From Trochalopteron elliotii (taxonomy: Eukaryota > Chordata > Aves > Passeriformes > Leiothrichidae), in assembly GCA_024734555.1 (NCBI GenBank), contig JANPWX010000038.1, positions 2,924,758-2,988,757 of the forward strand: a DNA stretch of 64,000 bases, given 5' to 3'. Both the position numbers and the translations under genes were made by a program. Shown piece after piece: positions 37,781-51,200 of the stretch. The notes below the pieces were generated by a model. That model was not told the DNA's origin, searched no databases, and saw only the letters and a list, made by a program, of their open reading frames with translations. The first letter of the stretch is position 1. Every line of letters starts with the position of its first letter.

Positions 37781-38095
37781 GAACATTTCTTTAGTGATCT
37801 TCCTGCTATGTTTGCAACACTGTCCTGGCTCTCCTGTTCCCAAGTGCTGTCTCCTAGGCAATGTCACTGACAATGTCCCTGAAGAGCTGGAAGTCAGCTT
37901 TCTAAAGTTCAGGGGCCTAATTTCACTTCTTACATCACTCATATCTCTCAGGGCTGCAAACTCCAGCTATGTGTAATTGATATAGCCCAGGCTACCCCCA
38001 GTCTTGAGATCCCCAATTATATCACTTGCATTTATGACCAGCACATCTGGTAACACATCCTATCTGACAGGGCTGTCTATTGCACAATTACCTTT

Positions 38096-41000
38096 ATTTT
38101 GAAAATGCTAGCTCTCATATTGCCAACGACACAAATCAGTGTGTTGTAATAATGATATTAAAGAGAGTATTGAAAATCTTTATAATACCTGAGGGTTGTA
38201 TAGTGGTATTCCATCATTTAATAAAATATGCTCTATTGATTTCTAGGTGAAAATAAAAAAATCAATGTGAATTGAGAAATCAGGTTCTCAGGCAATCCTA
38301 GTCCGATATGTGTTGGGTTTTTTGTAGAAAATGCTCTGATGACAAAACAGGCTATCATTTACAAACAGATGTTATCATAAACAATAAAATAGTTTATATA
38401 ATTTAAGCCAAGCTTACAAAACTATCTTTAAAGCCACATTTTCTGGGTTATCATTAAATATATAAAGGGATATGAAATCTCTAAGCAGCAAATAGAGAAC
38501 TTGGAGATTTTAAATTACTTTTCATTTCCAATTCATAAACCTTTTCTGTGAGAATTATAAGGCATTGAGAAGCAAACTGTATGGCATGAAACCCTTTTTT
38601 AAATAACAGAGGAATAAAAGCTCATCTCATCAAAGAGCATTTAGAAGGACCAGTCCTTGGAATTCAGTGAGCACACACAAGGTTACAATCCACTTGAGAG
38701 ATCCTGGAAATGTCATAAGCCAGCAGAGAGCAGCTCAAGCAGCTTATGAATGACAAAAAAGCCAAGGGAGATGATTATAACCTTGCACTCATTCAGCAAT
38801 CAAGCATCATCATTATCAAATATAGAGAAGCTTAAAATACTTATGCATTTTAAGGTTGCTCAGGTCTGTCAACTCATTCAACAAAATGTCATATGAAAGT
38901 AAAGCAGAGTTGGAGAGCTGGTGGAGACTGTGGGGTTTTGTATTTCCCAGTTACTCAGATAATATTTAAGAGAATTAAATAGATTATTTTTGTGAATACT
39001 GGGTCTTACAGGAAGGATAATTTCACTTCTGACCATTTCAAAAATCTATGAAAAATACCTGTAAGCTTTTAGGCCTTCTTCTGCTCGTTATCAACAGACT
39101 TAATTTATTCAGCTGAATAGGTCAAACTATTTTTTTTTTGTATTTAATAGTGCATTTGTGCTTACCATGTGCATACATACTCAAATGAATTATCTCTGCA
39201 TGAAAAGCAAATTTTTCAGTATTAAAATGAAAAACCTCATGTCAACAGAACCACTCTAAATTGCTTTTTCCTGTCTGTATCTGTAAAGAAGAAAAATTAC
39301 AAAAATCGACTTTAAAAAGAAAGTCATCTCGAAGAACACTGAAGTACTAATTTAAATAACTGCTATTATTTTAGGTGGGATGTAAGACTATTTTAGTCAG
39401 AGATGATCATTCAAATTTGGAATTCAACTGCACATTTTCTTGCCACTAAATAAGTGTGCATAGGACTTCAACAACTTTGCAACAGAAGGTTATAATTACA
39501 GTATTAAATTTTCACTGTTCTAAGTTTTGAACTATTACAACTTTATTCTAATGTAGTTAAAATTAATAGGGCAAAAGCAAAACAGACTCCTCTGCATGAA
39601 GGCATCACTGCTTCACTGCCCGTGAGGAGGGGCTTGGATAGAAAGGCAACAGACACAGCACATCCTTCAGCTTTTCAGGGATTACTTTGACCAGTAATTA
39701 TATACAGCTTCTTAAAAAAATTTATCTCCCTATTTCCTTCTCAAAGATGATGAAAGAGTCATCAAACTATGTATTTACAACGAAACAGTAAATTAAGGAA
39801 GAAATCTTACAGTTAACCTTTCAGAATAACATTGTCAACTTGGACAGTTAGCAAGCTTTCCATAACCCTAAAACATACTGAGTTTATAAATTGCTTTTGG
39901 CTGCAAACAATTATTTCCAAACCTAAATATTTAAAAGGTATGAGTCAAACTCCAAAAGAAAGGAAAAAAAAAAAAGAAAAAGAAAAAAAAAAAAGAAATA
40001 TACTTTAGTGAGTTTTGGGGGCTGAATTTTAAACACATGGCGTGGCTAAACTGAGAAACTTCAGGAAACATATGTAAAGAATATCACTTATCCCTTCATA
40101 TATGTGATACATTCTGAGAGCTACCCTCACTCTGAAAAATATTTATGTATTGTCTCTTAGCATTGAAAAGAAAAGAGATATAAGTACAGATTCTATATGA
40201 AATAATTTTAAAGTGAAGCATATAGAAAACTCATTTATGTAACTTAATCTAGTTTTAGATAATTTTTCCTGGGCTAAAAAATACCCCACCTAACTGCAAA
40301 AAACCAAGAATATTTTCTCTGCAATCAAATATGTAACTATAGCTCATAAGCATAAAGTTAAATTTTGGAAGACTGGTTTTATAAGAGGAGTAACTCATTA
40401 GCTTCCTTCTAACCTGGTCAGCCTAGCTGGACCTACTACACGTTTTCATGCTTCCCCTCCATCCTCAAGCTTGTATCCCAACTGAAGGTCAAGGCTGTGA
40501 AAAGCAGGCTGAGTGCCAGATCCATGGCACTCTCTAACCAAGACCTGGAAATCCTGTGGGACAGAAGAATCCTGGGCCAGTGCTGCTCTATCTTAACCTA
40601 ATATTTAACCTAACATTTAATCCAAATCTTGAACACACTGATGGCTTTTCTTCTGTAAAATTAATTTCTTGAACAACAATAACAGCTTTGTTTTTCTTTA
40701 TCTCTAGATGACATGAGTGCTTGTGAGGGAAAACTCTCAGATCACCTGGATAAAACAGGAAAAAAATCCTGTTCCGTGCCCTCTCTTCTAACAGGATTTG
40801 TCCTCTCCTGCTGACTGTATTAGCAAGAATGTGGTTCAATGGCAGAAGATACAGAAAGAAGATGTTGTTGCTGTTGAAGAGCCAGGAAATGCACAGTACA
40901 CATTTCAGGAAGTTTGCACTTATTATTGGGTCAAATTTGCTGTCATGCATTGAATATTGACTAGAAGAAATAGAATATCAAGTTATTTTTGGAGCAAATA

Positions 41001-43539
41001 TTCTGGTTTTGAGTCCTCAAAGGAATTTGGTTCAGACAGTATGAGAAAACTCCACAACTTGGGTCAAATTTCAGTAACTGGGTACCATCAGGAGGTTACC
41101 TTCAAAAGCATGCTGATGAACTGAACTACAACTCATTTCCAGCACTCTCTGTCTTTCAAATCCAGACATTCACAGTAGCTCTTAGATTGAAAGTATTCTC
41201 TACCTTCTGCTCTGGGGCACTAGAAAATGCTCCTTTCTGTCACATCCACAGCTGCAGTGTCACAAAGGACTTCAATTATTACCAACTGGAAGAAGAAAAA
41301 AGACTAAGGCAATCCCAACTTCTAACCCATCACCTGGAGTACACACAGCACATACTAGTGCTGTGATGATGGATGCCACATAGATCCCGACGTCTTGGAG
41401 GATTTCTCTTGCCCAATTCAAAACTGTATCATAATTAAATGTTCAGTACCCAGGCTGGTTATATGGAGGCCTAAACCTAAGAGATGTTTAATATTATGTT
41501 CCTATCTGGAGCTGCAATAATTAGGTACTAAAACCCAGCCAGGATGAGGCTCATTCCTCTGAGAGAACAGATCCTGGAGGCACACTCAGATAATGACTGA
41601 CACTGGAAAACAATTAGTTCACTGCAGAGAATAACAACACTACTCCCAGAGAGATTCTCAACAGAAATGGGTTGTATTCTCAAGGTTTTCAGGAAGGAGA
41701 TGCATGCAAGCCCTTTTTTTCAGGATGAAACCAATAACTAGTAGTCTGAAAAGAACACTATCCACAATATTGCAGAAGAGCAAGTACTGCTCTTTTAGAT
41801 AGGATCTGCTCACCCACTGGGCAGGATTGGTGAGTGTTCAGAAAACATGCCAGCCTTGCCATTTCAAGTGCACTAGAAGCACTATCAAAACAGCCTCCTC
41901 ACAGCATAAGTACCAAGATGAATTACGTGTCATGTTAGCGATATATGTGTAGAGAGTAGTGATGCTACAGCTCCTTTAAACTGTTCTCAACAGGCAAGAC
42001 ATAAATATCAGACTGTTTTCACATGCATATGCTCTGATAACACATTTCTGGGTACGCATGTAAAAATTGATTCAATACTTGGAAAAGCTAGAACTCAGTA
42101 AACAAGGTATTTGTACAGATATATATACAGAGTAAACACTGTAAAGTGCAGCCATATTTGGATTTTCTTTTCATATCTTCATCTTGGTGTGATCTTAGAA
42201 TGAGCTTTTCTGGCTTTTAGTAATTCCCCAAGTTCTTAATTTTAATTGAAAGTAAGTGACATTTTCAAGGGCTTTTTGCTCAACTTGTACCTGTTCTCAC
42301 AATGCCACTCATGCCTTAAAAGTAAATATTCTCAAAAATAGAGCTTTTTTTACAATATTATTTAGCAATCTTTCTGTGAAAGATCACCTTGCTAAGTGGT
42401 CATTATAACAGAAAAACAGATCCCCTCAATCATTTTCTTCAGTTTGCAGAGAAACCCTTTTCTTCTTATTCATACATATAATTCATACAAGTGGCAGGGA
42501 GAGGAAAAAGTAGGGGCATCATTTAAATCAAAACCAGTGAAAATCCAAAATCTGTGTAAACTCAATGACTCAGCTGACCTCTGTGGACAGATTTTGACAA
42601 CAAATTTTTACAACACATCTAAGTCAAAGAAAACTTCTTTTTGTTTTTGTTTTGTTTTTTTCAAAGATACAAAACCATGTTCACAAGGCTAAAATTAATA
42701 AAATCTATGAATATTTGGAAAATAAAAGACTTCTTTTCTATATTTTACATGTTTGATAACGTTTTTCCTTCCTAAGCAAGTGAGTATTAATCTATTTTTT
42801 TTCTGTGAATTTGACAGCTGTGGTTACAGAGATAGCACACAGGTGTGCAGTATGTTTAGAAAACTGAAAGTACACACCATCATTGTGCCCCACTGTTTAA
42901 GTTTGAAGAATAAAAATGCTAAGGGTGATCGCAAAGTCTCAAATTTCCTCCTTATACTATGATTCTATAAGGTTAAATGGATCCAAATATTTTCCTACAA
43001 TATGGAGTTCAAGTAAGAGCAGGATATTTGAGGACTGAAGCCTTAGGTCCATATTCACATAGCTATACATGTCAGTTAATTACAAGTATACAGTATATAC
43101 AACCTATGTACTGGTATACGTGTCATCCTCAGTATCTTTGAAGACCAAAGCCAAAAATTCCAAGTGCATCCTGAGGAGAATTTGAAATAAATACCTGTGA
43201 AACTGCAGAAGCCCTAGCCCTGCGGTGTAAGGAATAACTGCCTGTGTTCTTCCTGCAAATAACTTAATTTCTCTGCTTATTGTCCTTCACCCAGGACTGA
43301 TGCTCAGAACTGAAGAGTTAAGAACGAGAGTCCTTCATGACACAATCATCATTGTTCTGTAGAAAAGTGTCTACACTGCTTCCTCTCAAATGCCATGTAA
43401 AACTCTTAATTTTTTATATATTCTGTTCAAGTCTCCCAATAATTGCAATTGCATTACTGGTTCAGTGGCATGTTTTCCCATAACACACATTTTTAACAAG
43501 TGAATGCATCAGAGCAATGAAGGAAAAGGATTCGGTCTG
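38096..43539. other. Non-coding AT-rich DNA
   Basis: Unique sequence with an A/G low-complexity tract at 39961-39999. Longest frame is 120 codons on the minus strand (40588-40950), without domain or splice support. No transposon recognised. Confidence 0.5.
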
Positions 43540-43690
43540 GAATTATCTTGTTCAGATGAGGCTGTTAAGCCACAAAAGCCATAGCATATGCAAGCAGGAT
43601 TTAACTTTCATGATCAGCTGTGACTAGCATGCTTCATAAGGGCAGTTAAAGCTGGCCTCATCACCACTGAAGTAATGACAGCAATGAGGA
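43540..43690. promoter_or_regulatory. Candidate conserved non-coding element
   Basis: Complex, repeat-free sequence with E-box-type sites (CAGCTG near 43616) and a GCATATGC palindrome at 43584-43591, within otherwise simple AT-rich DNA. The texture resembles vertebrate enhancers, but only alignment with other birds can show this. Confidence 0.18.
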
Positions 43691-46600
43691 CAAAAATATT
43701 TTCTCATTCAAGCAATTTCTCTTAAAAGTAAAGTACTGAATGCTTTAAGAAGGCACAACTTTTGTTTTTATACTCTAATTAAGGAATGGAACTTCTTATA
43801 ATAAGACATCATTATACAGAAAAAGGGAGGAATAATCTTTCAGACTTTACATACTAAAATCCTTATTAGTAATCTATGAGGTCAGGAACTCTGTGGAAGT
43901 TTTGAGGTCTGTCCAGCCTTCAAATTCACTAGTGTTTTCTTAAATTAGTCCTACAATATGTAAGGGGTTAGGACTGAGGTCAGAGTTGTTAAAATACACA
44001 ATCTTTCATTATAAAAAAACCTATTCCTAGTCTATGACAATGATCCCACTAGACACATGTACAACTATCCTGCTTAAAAGTGACCTGAACATTGATATGG
44101 CACGTCTACAATTACCATTTTCTGCTTCTGAAATGCAGAAATCTGACCCACACTGAAAACTATCTAACACTAGCATGCTACTGGATGTGGAGTAAATTCC
44201 CACGCAGTGAATACAAATTTTAAAGACCTTATTGCAGGCTTACCACAGATCCTTCCATATTTTCACAGCTTTTTCATTTTCTTGTATGTCAAACAGGTTT
44301 TTTTCCTGCTCCATTGAGTTAGAGATGATTATTTACTTTGTATCTTATGGTCTGTAATTTATCATATAACTTTTTCTTCTTAAGAGAAAAATACGTGTAG
44401 CTACAGATTAGGTAGTCTATCATGCTGTCTTTGGTGAAGGAGAGGAATGTTAGAAATCAGAAAGGCAGCCTTAGACTCCTCTCCTTGTTCTTTGCCACAA
44501 TCTTTTTAAAAAAATAAACACACAACCAGTTGGCAACCTCTGACTATTTTATCTCAGACAAGTCCAGTCTCAGACTTATTAATTTGGTCTTTATATCTTC
44601 CACAGTCTCCAATCAGCAGATCTGACCTCTGCCATTGCCCAGCTTGCTCTCAGATCAAGACTGCACAGTATAGACCTCTACCTGCAGCCGATCATCTTTG
44701 TCCTTTAGGGAGTCCTCTTCAGTACAAAGCAAATCAAAATGAGAACTTCTTTAGTATAAGTATAAAAGAAGAATCATATTCTGAAGTACTCATGTGAAAA
44801 TAAAGAGGTTTATGAAAAGATTGCCAAAGCACTATGTTCAACGAATAAAAAGACATCTCTGACACATTAGCAAATCCAGGCTGTAGAGAACAAGAGCCAT
44901 AAGCTCCCTGACAAATTTTTCCTCAAAGAGAGAATCTTTCTTGTAGCTTAAATACACCCCACAGGAGCACACCCTTGAGGTCTATCCTCTTCTTTCAGGA
45001 AAGGTCATGCATAAGGTAAAGTGAACCTTTGGAGTTTTTCTATACTAGAGTAGACCAAGCTTACACACTGGGTTTCTCATTTGAGACTTAAAGTGGGGAA
45101 AAAATTAGTAAACAGTTCCTTAGGCTTCCTATCTCTCAATTTGTAACTCTTCCAAATCTTATATTCAAGCAATAGGTAGAAGTAATCATCAACACAGTAA
45201 CCTATAACATAATTACTATTATTTGCCAATAAGCAGTAATGATATGTATTACAGTGTGATTTTAGGCAAGCAATCCTATGAATATTATTTGACCAAGCTT
45301 CAAATTCAATGAAGCATTTCTAATAACTTGCATGTTCAAAGATGGAGTTTAATGAATGAAAGCAAAACAGAAATACACAGTCAATCCAAATATCAACACA
45401 GTCCAAGTTCTGTCACACACATTGACACTGAACTTGACCACACAAACTCTTCTAGTTTGCAGTAGTGGAACAGCGTTTTTTTAAATAATTATATTTCAAT
45501 AAATGCCCATAGGAAGAGATTCTTTGTATTCACTGCAATACATAAGTAAGCAATCAAAATTACCTTTTTGTTGCTGTTGCTCAGTCACACTATGCTTACA
45601 CAAAAGCTCTGGGATTGCATCTCACCTCAAAGGCTGTGCAGCCCTCTACCATCACACACTATCACTAATTCTCATCACACTCAGGCAGTCTTTGTCCATT
45701 GACCTCATATCCAACTACAAGAAACAAGTTTCCTTATTGTTCACAATGATGCCTCATTAAATTATGTTTCACCTTTAGGATGATTCTCCAAGCACTTCAC
45801 TAGAAACAAGCCAAGTTCTGCTGCTGCAAACAAGATTAAGTAGCCACTATGAATCCCTCTTTCCAGAAGTATTATACATTTTATTCTCTTTCCATATTGC
45901 TAGTAGTTTGAAGTTGTAAATGTAGTACAAGGTTACAGTGCAAATTATCAGTAAGGTACATGGGGAAGTAGAATTAGAAGGGATAAGCAAAGTTACTTTA
46001 TATTGCTTCAAAATACTCATTTGCATCTTTCTGCTTAAAATACACAGCTTCTCTGCAATATCTAAACTGTGGGGTATTGTTGTGCTAATGGCATCGTATG
46101 TAAAGCATGAAAAATTGAACAAATGCCTATTGAAATTATATCAGATGATAAATAATTTAATGGATGAGCTTTATAAAATGTAAACATTCTCAAATTAGTT
46201 TGCTATGAATTAGTAATCAAAAGCTAAATTATTTAAATTTCTGCTGCAAAGGGGAAACCTAATGAGATCATAAAGATTCCTTGTAAGAGATTTCCAGACT
46301 AAAAGTATGTTTTCCAAGAAGGTAATTTACAGTCTAATAATTTATAGCTGTAAAATAGTGTTTCTGCAGTCAGGACGATTTATTTCCTGCACTTACCATG
46401 ATGAATGTTTGAAGTACAATGATAACCTCCTTTTGCAACTGTGCAGTATCATAAACACTGAGAAGGTCTTTTCATAAACTAGAATTACTTTCAGTCCAAT
46501 TTTCTAGAAGCTACCTTCAGGTAATCAGTGTCTTAGAATACAGTCATTACTTTATTTTAAAATATTTACATTGTAATCTATCTTCAAGAGTGATGCCCCT

Positions 46601-48103
46601 AAGAGTGTCAGCACAAAAAAAGGAGAGTCAAATATATTAAGATGCAACTACCCATCATTTTTGTCTCTGTGAGAATCTTCCATAGTGAAAAGACAATCGA
46701 CATTTTTGCTGCTTCTTTTTACTCTCAAATCCTGAACTACTGATATGTTTGTTTATATTCTTGTGGGAAACATTCCCATTTTCTTTCCCTGGTTTTAGTT
46801 TAATTTAGACTCTGAACAGGAGAAAAACACACTGAAACAGATCAAACATTAAAAAGTGCTTGATAGATTCCTTCAAATTTGCCAATGACTGAGATATCTG
46901 TGGCACACTTCCTATAACATTGGAAATGTAACAAAAAGATGGAGATCCTTTCTCAGTCAGGCATAGAGGCAGGCAGCTGGAGAGATGGCTGCTACATCGA
47001 GACAAGCTGGGCTCATGGACAGAAGGGGAGAATCATGCCTTTGTTGCGCCCTTACAGAACCTCAGGTTTGCAAGATGGGTCAAGCAGGAACTCGAGAATG
47101 CAAGCAGTTTGGATCAAACTCCTAGGGAACATAGGTGGTAATTAGAAGAAATGTAAACATAACTTTCTGCTTTATCACAAAGAATCAAAGTAAGAAAGAT
47201 AGAATATAACTTTGAAGAATGTTCTGGATTATATTCTTAATTTCAGAAAAAAAATAGTTGGATACCTTTTCTACTCTGAATAGAACTGGAAGATTTTTGT
47301 TTTCTTAATGACTTATGAAATCATAATGAGCTTTATATACTATAGAAATATATGTAATGTAATATATATTACAGAAAACAAATTCATCCTTACTATTTTG
47401 ATGCAGTGTTGGGATCCAGGACAAGAAAATTTAGAGGCCTACAGGGCAAAATTTGGTGGATAGTGACAGAGTAACCATGCAAAAAGAGCAGTAGGGGCAG
47501 ATGGTACTGTGCCACGCAATTGAGGCACAAAGTTACTCTCTGAAAATCAGGGTTGAAAACACTGGTAAAGTAGACAATAAAATTGTGACGGGCTTGGAAG
47601 CCCATAATTTGGAAAATATGCAACAGAAATTGCTTACATACTTCTGTAAAAGTACACATGTGTAAGCACAGGCTTCATATCAGGAGAAACAGCACCACTA
47701 GCTCAGAGCAATTCTTCACAGGGACAACACACAACACTGCAGATGAAGATGAATGGGCTATTAGTTTGGAAGTACACTCAATATTTATTTTTGAGTTTAC
47801 AGGCTTATCAGCTTCTGTCAATTACATTACCACAGAAAAGAAATCAACAAAACAATAAAACTTGCAGTGCTGATCTAATCTCTTAAACAAGTTCATGAAG
47901 TAAATGCGATTCTGAAGCTGTCAAAAATACAATTTGTAATAGTACTGTGGAAAATGTACTTTAAAAAGTTATTGGATTAAAACGAAGCCTGTGTTCTATT
48001 GCTTTCAAGATGATGTAATTTTTGAAAAAGGTAAAGGGACAAAAACATCCCAAGGAGAAATTGAAGAGTGGCTCTGTAAGAAGTGGAACTTCCTGATGCT
48101 GTC
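43691..48103. other. Non-coding AT-rich DNA
   Basis: Unique sequence. A GC-richer patch at 46940-47130 (68-codon plus frame) is unexplained. Overlapping frames on both strands at 45847-46183 have no recognisable content. Confidence 0.5.
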
Positions 48104-48275
48104 AGAAGAAAAGCTCAGCTTGTCCAGCTTCTTTTGCTGGGAAGAAAAAAAGTTAGTTACTTAATTGTTCAGTCAAAGATCTAATGGCCAGAAGAAAAGC
48201 TCAGCTTGTCCAGCTTCTTTTGCTGGGAAGAAAAAAAGTTAGTTACTTAATTGTTCAGTCAGAGTTCTAATGGCC
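48104..48275. repeat. Tandem duplication, two 86-bp copies
   Basis: Copies at 48104-48189 and 48190-48275 differ only near their ends (CAAAGATCTAAT versus CAGAGTTCTAAT, two substitutions). A partial third start (AGAAGAAAA) follows at 48276. The high identity points to a recent duplication. The unit has no coding or transposon features I recognise. Confidence 0.95.
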
Positions 48276-51200
48276 AGAAGAAAAAAAGAAAATCTATATT
48301 TTCATACAAATACCTATATATCCATCTTTTCTCTAAAGTGCCATCTACATTGTGCATTCAGACATCTGAGAAATCTGGAGAGGAAAAAGACAAAAGATAC
48401 TAACTCTATAAGGACTACAATCCAGTGGCGTAAGAGAAAAGGAAAAAGAGAAAAAGAATGAGTACAATGAGCTGCACTTGAAATGTTCACGCTGAACATG
48501 GCTCAAAAGGGTCATCATCTTTGTGTCACCATCTCCCATGATGGCATTTCACAGTCCTGAGTCTATGAGAACATAAAATTTAGCTATCTTTCTCTGAGAA
48601 AAAAGAAAACAAAACCAAAAGCAAATAAAACCAAAACCAAAATGTAGTGCAGAGAGTATCTGTTAAGGATGCTGTTCCAGAGCTGAGCTAATTAAAACAC
48701 AGCATTCCTCTGAGAAGAAAGCATCAAATTTGAATATTGACTTTTTGTGGTTTTTTTCAGAGAGGGAAGATGAGGTCGATTAAGGCCATATTTTGAATCA
48801 CCATTGTTCTATGGCTGTCTTTGTTTTACAAAGAACTGCAGGCCACTCTGAATTCAAACTGATCTGCTCTTCTGCTTCTAAAGGAGAAAGTAGCAGAATT
48901 CTTATACAAGCATTAGAAGCCTTGGACTGAAAATAAATAAATTAGTTTCATTAGTTGTAACAGCCTAAGTTAAATTTATTTTACGATTCTTGTAAATGAT
49001 ATTTTTTATTTCTTTTTTAACTCACACATTTTTAAATTATAATGAAAAACAAAACTATTTTCAGTATTTTCCTCACACCTAACACAATTAAAGCAAATTG
49101 TGACAAGACTTAAACTTGTTAAATGAGCAAGGTGAGCATTGCAGCCAGAGCAGCTGAGGTAGGTTATCAATGCACTGCAGACTAGTGAACTAGTGACAGC
49201 CTACCTGTGCTCATGAACCAGCTCTAGTGAAAGAACAGCAGTGCCTCTAAACAGCTCAAGCTCTGTGAGAATGAAATACGGTTATATCAGAGCAACACAG
49301 AGTGACAGAGTGGTGGTACCCTTAGTCATTTCCAAACTGACAGTCCAGGAGTCAGTGAAAGCTGCTCAGTCAGCACTGAGCACCACAGGACATGGTTACT
49401 GCCAACCAGTCAGAAAATACACTTTGTGTGCTTGTAGTTTACGACCCAGAGGCTTTCCATTGTTTGCCTCCCCTATTACTCCTTTTATATCGCTGTTATT
49501 CCTTGTCTTGTCACATCCCTTGCTCTCTTAGACCTCTTTCAAAATATATCTTCTTCTTTCATGTTCTCACTCTCCCATAAGATTCTTGTATCTTCCATCT
49601 TTTTTACATTCCCTTATCTCCCCAGCCCAGAAAATCCCCTGATATCTGTTCCTTGAATACCACTTCCTTTCCAGTTCATCCACTATTCCTTTTAAAACTC
49701 CCTTCTCAAATTCAACACTTGATCCTTTATTCCAGTTTACTACTTTCTGTTTCACCTGGACACCTCTTTGCCCATTTCTTTCCCATTATATATATATTTC
49801 CCATGATATATCTACTTTTTTTTTCCCTGAAGCCACTGATTTTGCCCCCAAGCCTTTCTCCATGATTTGGCACACACTATTACATACCTCTCTTGAGCAA
49901 AAGAGTTATGCTTCCTAAAAGTCACAAGTACTGAAGGTACAATAAGGAAGTAATTTCAATGTTCACAGAGCCCTATTCTTTTTTTTTTTTAATTCTGTTT
50001 CTCTAACGTAGGATGTCCCATAATGTTCAGACCTTCTGTCTCCTTCCTGCTGTAGCTAACCCTAAAACCCAAGCATTTTTTTCCCTCAGACCACCTACTT
50101 TAAGTGACATACTGCCTTACACAAGTCCCCAAGCCTGGGTAAAACTTACTTATATCTTCCGCTTTTGTCATATGAAGTGTTATTGTTCTCTTCTTCACTA
50201 TGAACTATTACATTGTCCATTTTGGATATATATCAAACAAGATGCTCCAAAGAGATTTTATTTCTAAAAATTGTGCATTAAAACATGCTTTTGTACAGCT
50301 TTATCTAAAAGCTCCTTCACACATTTCCAATGATAGATTGAGTAATAGGATTCTTCAAACTTCTTTTAAAATCAAATTAACAAGTTAGACATTTATTGAA
50401 AGAGAATGAAGGTACCGGTCAAGGGCAGCTTTACCCTGTTAGTTTCTCACAAGGACTTTGCCAATAGTCCTGAGTTTATAAAAATGAGACTATGAAGGGT
50501 GTGCTGCAACCATTATTTTAAGGGTAAGACACATTTTGTCTTGACATCCAAGTAGAAGAGTGCCAAATTAAAATCGCGAATGTAAGAGTGAGACTTTAAA
50601 ATCTGTACACATACACACAGTGCTGCTCATAGAGCAACCTGGCACATAAGCCAGAAAAGGAAATGGAGGTCTTTTGGTTAACCTCATTGGACATGGATCA
50701 GCCCTGAGATGTACCAAAGCTGCCACTGAGGAAAATGACACTTGTAAATGTCCAGTCTGTATCGTACATGTCCAGATTTGAAGCCTGCTTAAACATGGTG
50801 ATTTCATCAGGTTTTATCTCAGTCCTGGATTTTTTGCATACCTTGAGCTGAATTATTGTTAGTAGCAGCATAGAAGATTGGAAGAACCTACTTTGCTGGA
50901 GAAAATAAAATATGCCCACATTTGTGAAGTGGAAATTATTAAGGGAATAAGTGTGAAATTCCACAGTGGCAATTTTTTACTGTAAAATGAAAGGAATGCT
51001 TAATGCTGGTAAGAGTATGGCTCTACAGAGACTTGAAATTCACTGTGCGAGGTTAAAGAATATATCCAGAAAGCACAGCAGCTTAAGGCAAAAAAAGGTT
51101 TCTACCAGAGAAGAAAGAGTATTCTTATGCCAACATTCTTTTCCTAAGTAAAAAGAATTCTTTATTGATTACATCATGTAATATATAAAAGGCATGGCAG

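Larger units (their letters stand above)
35857..38095 (-). mobile_element. Long CR1 LINE copy, about 2.2 kb, 5'-truncated
   Basis: Minus orientation, starting on the plus strand with AGAATCATAGAATAG (the 3' tail). It covers the 3' region, most of the ORF2 reverse transcriptase and sequence upstream of it. The 5' end fades near 38095; a full CR1 is about 4.5 kb, so roughly half remains. A foreign-looking segment sits inside at about 36431-36680 (separate entry). The RT portion is described in its own entry. It is an old, inactive copy; it does not suggest any local gene. Confidence 0.93.
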
